From Lachnospiraceae bacterium (lineage in GTDB: Bacteria; Bacillota; Clostridia; Lachnospirales; Lachnospiraceae), in NCBI GenBank assembly GCA_902363825.1, contig CABJBK010000003.1, positions 62,001 to 126,000 of the forward strand: 64,000 nt of DNA, read 5' to 3'. How positions within the stretch are numbered: position 1 is the first letter of the stretch; every line of letters starts with the position of its first letter. The notes under the pieces are model-generated. The model made no database searches and was not told where the DNA came from. It saw nothing but the letters and a program-made list of their open reading frames with translations. Position numbers and translations under genes: made by a program. Shown in pieces: positions 9,071 to 17,350 of the stretch.

Positions 9071-10279
9071 ATGAAAAAGATTCTGATCTATCGCTGGAAT
9101 TCCTATAATGATCTGGATATTGAGCAGACATTCCGCCGTCTGGGTTATGAGGTGGACAGTGTGGAGCGCAGGGAAAAGACGTATGACAGGGATCTGGAAT
9201 TTGAGCGGATCCTGACAGAGAAGATCACGCAGAACGTATATGAGTTTTTCTTTACGATGAATTATTTTCCGGCGATCTCGAATCTCTGTGAGCGGATGAA
9301 GCTTCGCTATGTCTGCTGGACCTGCGACAATCCGCTGATCGGAATGTACGACCGGTCGGTATTTCATGACTGCAACCGGATCTTTACCTTTGACAGGAGC
9401 AATTATCTGGAATTTAAGGCAAGAGGTGTGCGCCATATTTATCATCTGCCGCTTGCGGTGAATACGGACCGGCTGGATGAACTGCTTGCGGGCAGGGAAG
9501 CTGGCTATCAGGATGATATTTCATTTGTGGGAAGCCTGTACGCGGACCGTAATGCCTATGATGACATGAAAGATACGTTTCCGGAGCGGCTGAGGGGATA
9601 TCTGGACGGTGTCATACAGGCGCGTCTTGTGGTGCCGGATCATCAGATCATCGATGATATGCTGACACCGGATATTTTGGAACAGATCGAGGAGAATTAT
9701 CATCTGGAAAAATCAGAGGATTCGTTTTCGGATCTTGCGCTGATATTTTCCACAACCGTACTCGGATTTAAGATCGCTTCCGTGGCACGGACACAGGCAC
9801 TGATCGCGCTTTCCAAAAAGTATGCGGTATCGGTGTATAACAAAGAGAAAAACAGCGGACTGCTCCGCGTCAGTACGAAAGGACCGGTGGATTACTGGCA
9901 GGAAATGCCGGCGGTCTTTGCGGGAAGCAGGATCAATCTGAACTTTACGATCCCCAATATCAAGACGGGGCTTCCGTTACGCGTGTTTGACGTGCTCGGG
10001 GCAGGAGGTTTTCTGCTTACAAACTTTCAGCCGGAACTGCCGCAGTATTTTGAAAACGGCAAAGATCTGGTCTGGTTTACCGGTGAACGGGAACTGATTG
10101 AGAAAGCGGGCTACTACCTTGCGCATGAAAAAGAGCGGGAGCGGATCGCGAGAAACGGACAGGAGAAGGTACGGCGTTTCCATACATATATGCAGCGGAT
10201 CACGCAGATGTTAGACATCCTCGAGCGGGACGGAAAATGTCATATGGATGAAAAAGAAAAGGAAGGGGAGTTTTTATGA
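9071..10279 (+). CDS. CgeB-like glycosyltransferase (DUF3880 plus GT-B domain)
   Basis: A 402-residue cytoplasmic protein with the arrangement of CgeB/spore maturation glycosyltransferases: an N-terminal DUF3880-like part (about 1-140, with YEFFFTMNYFPAISNLC and YVCWTCDNPL) and a C-terminal glycosyltransferase family 1-like region (about 260-395, with VFDVLGAGGFLLTNFQPEL). In Bacillus, CgeB acts in late spore coat maturation, but many anaerobes have CgeB-like proteins in non-sporulation settings. ATG 9071 begins two bases after the previous stop. The next gene overlaps its end by four bases, so they are coupled. Confidence 0.78.
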   Translation: MKKILIYRWNSYNDLDIEQTFRRLGYEVDSVERREKTYDRDLEFERILTEKITQNVYEFFFTMNYFPAISNLCERMKLRYVCWTCDNPLIGMYDRSVFHDCNRIFTFDRSNYLEFKARGVRHIYHLPLAVNTDRLDELLAGREAGYQDDISFVGSLYADRNAYDDMKDTFPERLRGYLDGVIQARLVVPDHQIIDDMLTPDILEQIEENYHLEKSEDSFSDLALIFSTTVLGFKIASVARTQALIALSKKYAVSVYNKEKNSGLLRVSTKGPVDYWQEMPAVFAGSRINLNFTIPNIKTGLPLRVFDVLGAGGFLLTNFQPELPQYFENGKDLVWFTGERELIEKAGYYLAHEKERERIARNGQEKVRRFHTYMQRITQMLDILERDGKCHMDEKEKEGEFL

Positions 10280-10608
10280 AAGCAAAGGAATTTATTGAGA
10301 CCTATAAGACGCAGTTCTCGGAATATTGTCCCTGCATCATCACTGCGGCGGGGGATGTGATCGAATGTGCAGATGGGCATACAAAAGCGCTGGAAGAACT
10401 GTTTCACACGGAATATCCGGGGGAGGAACTGCCGTCAGACGTCATGCCGATGCAGTATCTGATCGTCCGGACCAAAACGGTCGTTGTTGACTATGAAAAT
10501 CAGGTTTACAGTGAGACACTGACCGGAGAACAGAAGGAGGCACTTCGTGTTCTCGCGGATGATGGCATGATCACGATCCATCTGGGCGATATTCACGGAA
10601 AATATTAG
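10276..10608 (+). CDS. Conserved hypothetical protein (110 aa)
   Basis: Not recognised. The product is a soluble acidic protein without signal or membrane segments. It overlaps the CgeB-like gene by four bases (ATGA) and has GGGGAG immediately upstream, so translation is real and coupled. It contains a CPC pair (about residues 18-20), not part of any motif I can name. Confidence 0.6.
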   Translation: MKAKEFIETYKTQFSEYCPCIITAAGDVIECADGHTKALEELFHTEYPGEELPSDVMPMQYLIVRTKTVVVDYENQVYSETLTGEQKEALRVLADDGMITIHLGDIHGKY

Positions 10609-10638
10609 ACAAACGGAAGAAATGGAGTACGAGAACAT

Positions 10639-10872
10639 ATGATAAACCCTACAAAATTATTCCAGGTCAAAAATGCCTGGGATACTTTTTCGGCAAACCA
10701 TCCGAAGTTTTCAAAGTTTTTGCAGGCTGCGGGTAAGCACGGGATCGGAGAGGGATCGATTCTGGAAGTGAGCATCACGAATGCGTCCGGAGAGACGATC
10801 ACATCCAATCTGAAACTGACCGCATCGGATATGCAGCTGTTTGAGTCCTTAAAGGGGCTTGCGGGGAAGTAG
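10639..10872 (+). CDS. Small conserved hypothetical protein (77 aa)
   Basis: Not recognised. A short soluble protein with an N-terminal amphipathic helix and a beta-rich middle (GSILEVSITNASGETITSN), ending in a Lys/Gly-rich tail. It is the last gene of the operon that ends at the terminator near 10.95 kb. Codon use is like its upstream neighbours and unlike the AT-rich genes that follow. Confidence 0.55.
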   Translation: MINPTKLFQVKNAWDTFSANHPKFSKFLQAAGKHGIGEGSILEVSITNASGETITSNLKLTASDMQLFESLKGLAGK

Positions 10873-10911
10873 AAGCAACAGATAATCATCAACAGGTATC
10901 AGCATATTCAT

Positions 10912-10957
10912 AAGCCATATTGACTGTTTTTTTTCAAGCAGGTGTATGGCTTTTTTT
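10912..10957 (+). terminator. Rho-independent terminator
   Basis: AAGCCATA (10912-10919) pairs with TATGGCTT (10945-10952), followed by a run of T to 10957. The loop is 25 nt and contains a further T8. It closes the operon that ends with the 77-residue protein. Confidence 0.65.
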
Positions 10958-11113
10958 ATTTTTCAAAATTGAAAAATAGACTGATTTTATGTATGGAATA
11001 TTCATAATAAATTCTCTGGAAAGAAAATATCAGGGACATATAAGAATGCTTGTGAGGCGTAGAGAAGCGGATTAATATCTTATAAAGAATTGTTAGGAAA
11101 GAGGGAGATACTT

Positions 11114-11722
11114 ATGAGAAGAATATTTATATCGCTATTTTTTTGGATCTTGAGTGGTTTAGCATTGTTGATAATTTTATTTTTGGAAATAGGAATAGGA
11201 GTGATAGAACCATGGTCTGTGCAGAAAATAATTGCTATGTTGTATTTGCTGGGAGCAGGCATTTTGCTTTTTTTGATGCTTATTTCTGATATTATAGCAG
11301 AATGTAATATTGCAATGAGCGAAAGAATAAAGTGTGCCATATATTTCCGTGATACTTCATGGAACTCTTATATTTATTTTTCCTTATTAATTGTTCCGTT
11401 ATTATGCACAGTAATATGCATGTTACTAGATAGATATACAAAATTAATTATAAACATGGATATATTAATACAAGTAATATATTGGTCAATAACAGTGGCA
11501 AGTTGTGTATGGTTCCTGTGGCATTTCCATTATATTACAAATGCAAGGCAACAAAAATTTAAGTTAATGATAAAATTCAGTGTTACGGTTATATCAGGTT
11601 TTGGTTTGCTTACAGATATTGTCTTAAAAATTCATTTTACAAATCAGCTTTTGGTGTTAACATGGTTTTTTCTATTAATGTCATATTTATTTGAAAAATA
11701 TGAAATCAAATTAGAACAGTAA
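11114..11722 (+). CDS. AT-rich four/five-helix membrane protein, unknown
   Basis: Not recognised. The 202-residue product is almost entirely hydrophobic helices (about residues 3-27, 37-62, 85-110, 121-140 and 152-190) with Lys-rich ends. The gene is much richer in A and T than all genes before it and uses AT-rich codons, suggesting recent acquisition. GAGGGAG precedes ATG 11114; the more upstream ATG at 11090 has no good ribosome site. The HNH gene follows after 60 nt with similar composition. Confidence 0.6.
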   Translation: MRRIFISLFFWILSGLALLIILFLEIGIGVIEPWSVQKIIAMLYLLGAGILLFLMLISDIIAECNIAMSERIKCAIYFRDTSWNSYIYFSLLIVPLLCTVICMLLDRYTKLIINMDILIQVIYWSITVASCVWFLWHFHYITNARQQKFKLMIKFSVTVISGFGLLTDIVLKIHFTNQLLVLTWFFLLMSYLFEKYEIKLEQ

Positions 11723-11782
11723 TATAATGTCTAAGTTAATTTCTGAATATACATGAAAAGAATAGAAAAATTAGGAGAAAAA

Positions 11783-12346
11783 ATGGGAGAGAAAAAGCAT
11801 ATAAAAACAACGATGCGGGAGATCGCGAAATATTGGGAAACACGTGTGGATGAGTGTGAATGGAGCATTGACTGGAGAGAGGCTGAATCACACTGCTGGA
11901 GGTGTGGATATAAGAAGAGATTACAGCGGTGCCATATTATACCGGCTGCATTGGGCGGAAAAGATGAGCCAGAAAATATGGTCATATTATGTGTGAGATG
12001 TCATGCCGAAAATCCGAATGTCGAAGATCCGGAGATCATGTGGGACTGGATAAAAGCTTATAATACTTCTTGTTATGGAACATTTTGGGATATTCAGGCA
12101 TTGAAGGAGTATGAGTTTATATATAAGAGTACAGTGGAGTATGACATTGAAAAAATTTTTACAGAAGCAGGAGTGGAAAACGACGAAAAAGAACAGGCGG
12201 TTATGGAGGCATTGCTTTCTACGCGATCGAAAATAAGTGTACATTTTGGACAACCATATTATAATACTGCAACAATAGCAGGGATTTATCGTATGATGTT
12301 AAAAGAGCTTGCAAAAAAGTACGGAGTTACATTAAAAAGAATATAA
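11783..12346 (+). CDS. HNH endonuclease domain protein
   Basis: A 187-residue protein with an HNH nuclease motif in the first half: a zinc knuckle CWRCG (about 33-37), the catalytic block RCHIIPAALGG (about 44-54), then PENMVILCVRCHAENP (about 58-73), giving the usual Cys4 zinc site around His-Asn-His. The C-terminal part is helical and unassigned. ATG 11783 is preferred because AGGAG lies 5 nt upstream; ATG 11753 is in frame but has no ribosome site. Its target is unknown: it may be a homing, restriction or phage-derived nuclease. It shares the AT-rich island with the preceding membrane protein. Confidence 0.78.
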   Translation: MGEKKHIKTTMREIAKYWETRVDECEWSIDWREAESHCWRCGYKKRLQRCHIIPAALGGKDEPENMVILCVRCHAENPNVEDPEIMWDWIKAYNTSCYGTFWDIQALKEYEFIYKSTVEYDIEKIFTEAGVENDEKEQAVMEALLSTRSKISVHFGQPYYNTATIAGIYRMMLKELAKKYGVTLKRI

Positions 12347-12374
12347 GTTCTTTTCCTCCTCCCCCACCCCGCAG

Positions 12375-12403
12375 TTGAATCCTTTGTAAAATCATGTTAA
12401 AAT
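12375..12403 (+). promoter_or_regulatory. Promoter of the sensory cassette
   Basis: TTGAAT (12375-12380), 17 bp spacer, TAAAAT (12398-12403); start expected near 12410, 37 nt before the ATG of the binding-protein gene. A pyrimidine-rich stretch lies just upstream (12353-12370). Confidence 0.5.
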
Positions 12404-12446
12404 CTGTCTATAAGAACGGAAAAGAAAAGTATGGGGAAAGAGAAGC

Positions 12447-13421
12447 ATGAACGGTAAGCATAAGCAGATGTTTTGGGGCATGATCCTTCTGGTGGATGCG
12501 ATCGTCATCGGGGTCATGCTGTTTAGTTTTTGTGCAAAAAACGATTATTCGAGGAATCAGAAGAGAAATTCCCACCTGATCGGTATGAGTTACATGACCA
12601 TGAACAATGAGTTCTATAAGATCGTGAGTGAGGAGATAAGCGCGCGCGTGGAGGCGGAAGGAGACCGGGTGGTGTTAAGAGATCCTGCGCTGGATGCCGA
12701 CCGTCAGATCGAGCAGATCAAGGAAATGATGGATCTGGGGATCGATGTGCTTGTCGTGACACCGGTGGATCTGGAGAGTCTTTCGGATGTGCTCGGACAG
12801 GCGAAAGAGCAGGGAATACGGATCATTGTCGTGGACACCAATCTTTCGGATGATACACTTGCGGACTGCACGATCACTTCAGATAATTACGATGCGGGTG
12901 TGATCGTCGGGCGGTATTTTCTGACACAGTGTGAAGGGACGAAACTGCTTGTTATGGCGCATACGACAACCAAATCGGGACAGGACAGAGTGCAGGGATT
13001 CCTCGATATGGTAAGCGGGAAGGAAGGCATTGAGGTCGTGGCACAGATCGAATGTGAGGGACAGCTTGAGATCGCGATGCCGAGGCTGCAGGAAGCGATC
13101 GATGCGGGCGTTTCGTTTGACAACATTTTCTGCCTGAACGATCTGGCAGCAGTCGGTGTGGTCGCCGCACTCGAGGAAAATCAGATGCTCGACCATGTCG
13201 GGGTCTATGGAGTGGACGGTTCACCGGACGCAAAGGCACTGATCGAGGAAGGAATGATGGACGCAACGGCTGCGCAGTTTCCGACAGAGATCGGAAGCAT
13301 GGCGGCGGATGCGATCTACCGCCTGCTTGACGGAAAAAGCGTCGAAAAGAACATTTTAGTTCCGGTAAAACTGGTCACCAGACAGAATGTAGAAGAATTT
13401 GGAATAGACAGATGGCAGTAG
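12447..13421 (+). CDS. Membrane-anchored periplasmic-binding-like sugar sensor (RbsB type)
   Basis: A 324-residue type I periplasmic binding protein related to ribose/galactose-binding proteins. It has a single N-terminal membrane helix (about 8-28) instead of a lipobox, then the Peripla_BP fold: HLIGMSYMTMNNEFYKIV, DVLVVTPVDLESL, RIIVVDTNLSD, FDNIFCLNDLAAVGVVAAL and VGVYGVDGSPDAKALIEEGMM. No transporter permease or ATPase follows. It is directly followed by a histidine kinase and a response regulator. The likely job is therefore ligand sensing for the kinase rather than uptake. GGGGAAAGAG precedes the start. Confidence 0.85.
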   Translation: MNGKHKQMFWGMILLVDAIVIGVMLFSFCAKNDYSRNQKRNSHLIGMSYMTMNNEFYKIVSEEISARVEAEGDRVVLRDPALDADRQIEQIKEMMDLGIDVLVVTPVDLESLSDVLGQAKEQGIRIIVVDTNLSDDTLADCTITSDNYDAGVIVGRYFLTQCEGTKLLVMAHTTTKSGQDRVQGFLDMVSGKEGIEVVAQIECEGQLEIAMPRLQEAIDAGVSFDNIFCLNDLAAVGVVAALEENQMLDHVGVYGVDGSPDAKALIEEGMMDATAAQFPTEIGSMAADAIYRLLDGKSVEKNILVPVKLVTRQNVEEFGIDRWQ

Positions 13422-13435
13422 AGGGGGAAAAAGAG

Positions 13436-14758
13436 ATGGACGAAAATAAGACCTCAGAGTATCTGCTGGTGGTCATGAAAAACTTAAATCTGATCATTAT
13501 CCTGTTTATCTCCATGCTGATCACATACTGTCTGAACGGCACGGTGCAGGAGGGATCGGCGTTAAGCTTTCTGACGAGCATACATAAGATTCCGGTCACG
13601 CCCTGGAAGATCCCGGTTATCGCGCTTGGACTGTACGGGAGCATGATGATCCTAATGCAGATCAAAAGCACGGGAAGCGGCAGCCTCGCCTGTAAAGTCG
13701 GCGTGGAGATCGCGGTCAGCTTTGGGATCAGTTACCTGCTGGGATTCAGTTATACGGGCATGATGCTTTTGATCCTGGCGGATACCATGCGGTACCTGCC
13801 GAAAGCAAAATGGAAATTTTCCGCTGCGGCAGAGATCTGCGTGTTCTATATGATGACGGACTATGACCTGATCTCGTCCGGCTTCCGGATCACGTCACTG
13901 GAAACGTATCTCGGGTATTTTGAAGGAGATGTCTGCTCTGCGCTGCTTGGTGTAAAGAACGTGCTAAACTCATTAAATACGTTACTCTTTTTATTTTATA
14001 TTGTCTGGCTGGTTCGGATACAGATGAGTGAGAAAGAGCGGATCTTAAGTCTGAATGCGCAGCTCAATACGGCAAATGAAGAATTACAGAAAGCAAATCT
14101 GAGGCTTGAGCAATACGCGGAAGAATCAGTCAAAATGACGGAAACCAGAGAGAGAAACCGTCTTGCGCGGGAGATCCACGATACGCTCGGACATGCGCTG
14201 ACCGGTATCATTACCGGTATCGAAGCCTGTGAGACGTTAATGGATGTGGCACCGGAGGCAACGAAGGTGCAGCTTGGCGCGATCGCGGAGGTGGCGCGAC
14301 AGGGCATGACGGATGTCCGGCGTTCGGTTAAGGCACTACGGCCGGACGCACTCGAAAAGTTTAATCTGGAAGAGGCACTCACACAGACCATGGAAGAGAT
14401 GCGTCTTGCGACGAATGCGAGAATCGAGTATCGGTGTACGACATCGTTAAAGGGGTTTAACGAGGACGAAGAAGAGATTATTTACCGGATCGTGCAGGAA
14501 TGTATCACAAATTCCATCCGGCATGGCAAGGCGGACCGGATCACGATCGAGATAGACCGGGAGTATAATATGTTAAACATCCGCATCAAAGACAACGGGA
14601 TCGGATGTAAAAAGATAGAAAAAGGATTCGGGCTGCACCATATGGACGAACGGCTGCGTATGTTACAGGGGACATTGCAGTATTCCGGGGAAGACGGATT
14701 TCTGGTGGAAGCGCAGATCCCGATCCGATGGGGGACGGAGGAGAAGAAAGATGATTAA
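13436..14758 (+). CDS. Sensor histidine kinase, NarL/LiaS (HisKA_3) type
   Basis: Membrane kinase that autophosphorylates and passes phosphate to the next gene's product. The 440-residue protein has about five to six N-terminal membrane segments (20-190) with little extracytoplasmic loop, a coiled-coil linker, then the HisKA_3 phosphoacceptor His248 in EIHDTLGHALTG, and a HATPase_c domain with IVQECITNSIRHG (N box) and IRIKDNGIGC (G1 box). With so little external domain, ligand detection probably comes from the flanking binding proteins. ATG 13436 follows AGGGGGA; ATG 13412 overlaps the previous stop and is less likely. The end overlaps the regulator gene by eight bases. Confidence 0.9.
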   Translation: MDENKTSEYLLVVMKNLNLIIILFISMLITYCLNGTVQEGSALSFLTSIHKIPVTPWKIPVIALGLYGSMMILMQIKSTGSGSLACKVGVEIAVSFGISYLLGFSYTGMMLLILADTMRYLPKAKWKFSAAAEICVFYMMTDYDLISSGFRITSLETYLGYFEGDVCSALLGVKNVLNSLNTLLFLFYIVWLVRIQMSEKERILSLNAQLNTANEELQKANLRLEQYAEESVKMTETRERNRLAREIHDTLGHALTGIITGIEACETLMDVAPEATKVQLGAIAEVARQGMTDVRRSVKALRPDALEKFNLEEALTQTMEEMRLATNARIEYRCTTSLKGFNEDEEEIIYRIVQECITNSIRHGKADRITIEIDREYNMLNIRIKDNGIGCKKIEKGFGLHHMDERLRMLQGTLQYSGEDGFLVEAQIPIRWGTEEKKDD

Positions 14759-15428
14759 AGTATTGATCGCCGATGATCAGGAACTGATCCGACAGAGCCT
14801 GCAGATCGTGCTGGGAACGGAAAAAGACATTGAAGTGCTGGATGCCGTGGAAAACGGCGTTGAGGTTGTGCGCGCGGTGCGCAGGGAAAAACCGGATGTG
14901 ATCTTAATGGATATCCGTATGCCGGAGATGGACGGTGTGGTGTGTACACAGATCATCAAGGAAAATTATCCAAACATCAAGATCATCATCTTAACGACCT
15001 TTGATGATGATGAATATGTTTACAATGCGTTAAAGTATGGCGCAAGCGGTTATCTGTTAAAGGGAATTTCGACCAAGGAGCTTGCGGAGGCTATTCGCAA
15101 AGTATATCAGGGAACAGCCATGATCAACGGGGATATCACGTCAAAGGTTGTGAAACTGTTTTCCAAAATGGCGCAGACGAATATCACGATCCAGGTGGGT
15201 GATGCGCAGACAGCCGACTTAAAGGAAACAGAGTGGAAGATCATTGCGCTCGTGGGCAGTGGAATGTCCAATAAAGAGATTGCGGCGAAACTGAGCCTGT
15301 CTGAGGGAACCGTGCGCAACATGCTGAGCATCATATTAAGTAAACTCGAATTAAGGGACAGAACCCAGCTTGCCATATGGGCGGTACAGACCGGCGTGGT
15401 GAACCGGGGATTCGGAGAGGAACCATGA
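14751..15428 (+). CDS. Response regulator, NarL/FixJ family
   Basis: DNA-binding partner of the preceding kinase. Receiver domain (1-120) with acidic pocket ADDQ (Asp8, Asp9), phosphoacceptor Asp54 in LMDIRMPEMDG, and Lys in YLLKG. C-terminal LuxR-type helix-turn-helix (about 155-215) with KEIAAKLSLSEGTVRNMLSIILSKL. The gene overlaps the kinase by eight bases and the next solute-binding gene by four (ATGA), so all are one operon. Likely target is the PTS operon 1.5 kb downstream, where a direct-repeat array is seen. Confidence 0.92.
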   Translation: MIKVLIADDQELIRQSLQIVLGTEKDIEVLDAVENGVEVVRAVRREKPDVILMDIRMPEMDGVVCTQIIKENYPNIKIIILTTFDDDEYVYNALKYGASGYLLKGISTKELAEAIRKVYQGTAMINGDITSKVVKLFSKMAQTNITIQVGDAQTADLKETEWKIIALVGSGMSNKEIAAKLSLSEGTVRNMLSIILSKLELRDRTQLAIWAVQTGVVNRGFGEEP

Positions 15429-16768
15429 TGAAAAAAATCCGGAACAAAAAAAATCAGATCCTGATCATCTGCTGCGCGCTTTTACTTGTGCTCACGGCGC
15501 TTCTTTACAGCGACAGCTATCAGTCACTTCCGGTATTTCAGAAAAAGGAACTGACGATCGGCGTGTTTTCGGACAGCTACTGGGAAGTGCAAAACGGATA
15601 TTCCTATCAGATCCTGGAGGATGCGATCCAATGTTTTGAAAAAGAACATCCGGGAGTAAACGTGGAGTATGTCAGCGGGATCTTAAAGAGCGATTATTCG
15701 GAGTGGCTGTCCAAACAGCTGATCTCCGGGGACGCGCCCGATGTCATTTTTGTGCTGGCGGAGGATTTTAACGATCTTGCGGAGATCGGTGCGTTAAAAG
15801 ACCTGTCTTCCTTCATTGAAAAAGATAAAGATTTTGATGAGGGGGCGTTTTATGCGTCTGCCTATGAATACGGTCAGCATGAGGGAAAACAGTATTCCCT
15901 GCCCTATGAATGCGCGCCAAAGCTGATGTTTGTAAACAAAACGATCTTAGACGCGGAGGGGATCGCGATCCCGGATGACAGCTGGACCTGGGATGAGTTT
16001 TATGAGATCTGCAGGGAAGTGACAAAAGACACGGATGGAGACGGAACGGTAGACCAGTTCGGCGCGGTCGGCTATACCTGGATGGACGCGTTTGAGTCCA
16101 ACGGGATCCGGCTGTTTAATGAAAAAGGGACAGAGTGCGATTTTGCGGACAAAAATGTCGAAGAGGCACTGGAATTTATGGAGCGCCTGTATGGGTTAAA
16201 TGGAAACTACAGTCCTTCGACCAGGGACTTTGATATGGGAAAAGTGGTATTTCAGCCGATGTCTTTTTCCAACTACCGCGCCTATAAACCGTATCCGCTC
16301 AGCGTCAAGAAATATTCGGGATTTGAGTGGGAATGCATTCCGATGCCGGCAGGGCCGGAAGGCGACAACATATCAACGCTTGACACACTGCTTGTCGCGA
16401 TGAATGAAAATACGAAATGCCCGGAGACCGCCTGGGATTTTATCAAGGTTCTGACCAGTAACACCGAGATCCAGTCGGAGATCTTTGATTATTCGGAGGG
16501 GGTTTCCGTGTTAAAAGAAGTGACGGAGTCCGACCAGACCCTGCAGCAGTTGATCGAAAGCTCCGGGGAGAGCGGCGGCATGAACCTCGCGGTTTTAAGT
16601 AACGCTGTGGAAAACGCGGTCATTGCGCCGGGATTCCGTGGATATGATGAGGCAGTTGCGGAGGTAGACAAGGCGGTGGACAGCATTTTGACGGACAGTT
16701 CCAACATCCGGATGGATCTGATCATCTGGAACCGCACGATCAATCAGTACCTAAAGAACCGGAAATGA
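15425..16768 (+). CDS. Membrane-anchored extracellular solute-binding protein (family 1)
   Basis: A 447-residue type II binding protein of the sugar ABC family, anchored by an N-terminal helix (about 11-29) and lacking a lipobox. Family features include LTIGVFSDSYWEVQNGY, FEKEHPGVNVEYVSG, SGDAPDVIFV and SWTWDEFYEICREVTKDTDGDG. No ABC permease genes are linked. With the type I binding protein, kinase and regulator it forms a four-gene sensory operon, so it may be a second ligand receptor or part of a receptor complex. Start is ATG 15425, overlapping the regulator stop; ATG 15428 is equally possible. Confidence 0.85.
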   Translation: MMKKIRNKKNQILIICCALLLVLTALLYSDSYQSLPVFQKKELTIGVFSDSYWEVQNGYSYQILEDAIQCFEKEHPGVNVEYVSGILKSDYSEWLSKQLISGDAPDVIFVLAEDFNDLAEIGALKDLSSFIEKDKDFDEGAFYASAYEYGQHEGKQYSLPYECAPKLMFVNKTILDAEGIAIPDDSWTWDEFYEICREVTKDTDGDGTVDQFGAVGYTWMDAFESNGIRLFNEKGTECDFADKNVEEALEFMERLYGLNGNYSPSTRDFDMGKVVFQPMSFSNYRAYKPYPLSVKKYSGFEWECIPMPAGPEGDNISTLDTLLVAMNENTKCPETAWDFIKVLTSNTEIQSEIFDYSEGVSVLKEVTESDQTLQQLIESSGESGGMNLAVLSNAVENAVIAPGFRGYDEAVAEVDKAVDSILTDSSNIRMDLIIWNRTINQYLKNRK

Positions 16769-16836
16769 CAAATGTCATTACGATTTCTGACAAACGTAAT
16801 GTAAAAAGGATGACATATGTGAGATGAACATATGTC
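16766..16836 (+). promoter_or_regulatory. Direct-repeat operator array before the mannose PTS
   Basis: Three copies of TGACAWAYGT occur at 16766-16775 (TGACAAATGT), 16788-16797 (TGACAAACGT) and 16811-16820 (TGACATATGT), spaced 22 and 23 bp, close to two helical turns. An inverted copy, ACATATGTC, lies at 16828-16836 and forms the terminator arm with the third copy. The first copy starts inside the last codon/stop of the binding-protein gene. The arrangement fits binding sites for the NarL-type regulator encoded at 14751. Confidence 0.5.
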
Positions 16837-16847
16837 GTCTTTTTTTT
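16808..16847 (+). terminator. Terminator after the sensory operon
   Basis: GACATATGT (16812-16820) pairs with ACATATGTC (16828-16836), with flanking AAAAG/CTTTT partly extending the stem, followed by T8-9. It separates the sensory operon from the PTS genes. Confidence 0.8.
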
Positions 16848-16904
16848 ATACTGTATTTGAACTTAAGGAACAGAAAGAAAAAACTTAAGGAGGAGGACAA
16901 TAAA

Positions 16905-17333
16905 ATGAAATATGTTTTTCTGGTCAGTCATGGAACATTCGCTCCGGGACTGCACAACGCACTGAACATGCTTGCCGGAGAAAACAGAGAAGATGTGATC
17001 TCCACAAGCCTGGAAAATGGCATGAGTTCTGCCGTGTATGCGGAGAATGTGAGAAAATGCCTGGCGCCGGTCAAAGCAGAAGATGAGATCATTCTGCTGG
17101 CGGATCTGGTGGGTGGTTCACCGCTTACCACTGCGGCAAACGTAATTGCAGAAGAAAACCTCATGGGGCAGACCGTTATGGTCGGAGGCGTAAATCTTCC
17201 GTTTGCATTGAGCGCAGTGCTGATGAAAGACACAATGGAGACCCCGGAGCTGATCGAAGATCTGCTTTCGGAATCCAGAGAAGTATTAAAAGAATTTCGG
17301 ATCACAAATGAAGAATCCGAAGACGAAATTTAA
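16905..17333 (+). CDS. PTS IIA component, mannose/fructose/sorbose family
   Basis: Cytoplasmic phosphocarrier that receives phosphate from HPr and passes it to IIB. The 142-residue product starts MKYVFLVSHGTFAPGL with active His9, and has DLVGGSPLTTAANV and VMVGGVNLPFALSAVL typical of the ManX/LevD fold. ATG 16905 follows AAGGAGGAGG. It is the first of four PTS genes in the order IIA, IIB, IIC, IID, with a repeated AACTTAAGGA element just upstream (16859 and 16882). The sugar cannot be told from sequence. Confidence 0.93.
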   Translation: MKYVFLVSHGTFAPGLHNALNMLAGENREDVISTSLENGMSSAVYAENVRKCLAPVKAEDEIILLADLVGGSPLTTAANVIAEENLMGQTVMVGGVNLPFALSAVLMKDTMETPELIEDLLSESREVLKEFRITNEESEDEI

Positions 17334-17350
17334 AAAAGGGGGAAAAGAAA

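Noticed and set aside
16837..16904. Sigma-54 promoter for the mannose PTS
   Set aside because: Mannose-family PTS operons often use sigma-54 and LevR, but no TGGCAC-N5-TTGC motif is present here and no LevR-like gene is near.
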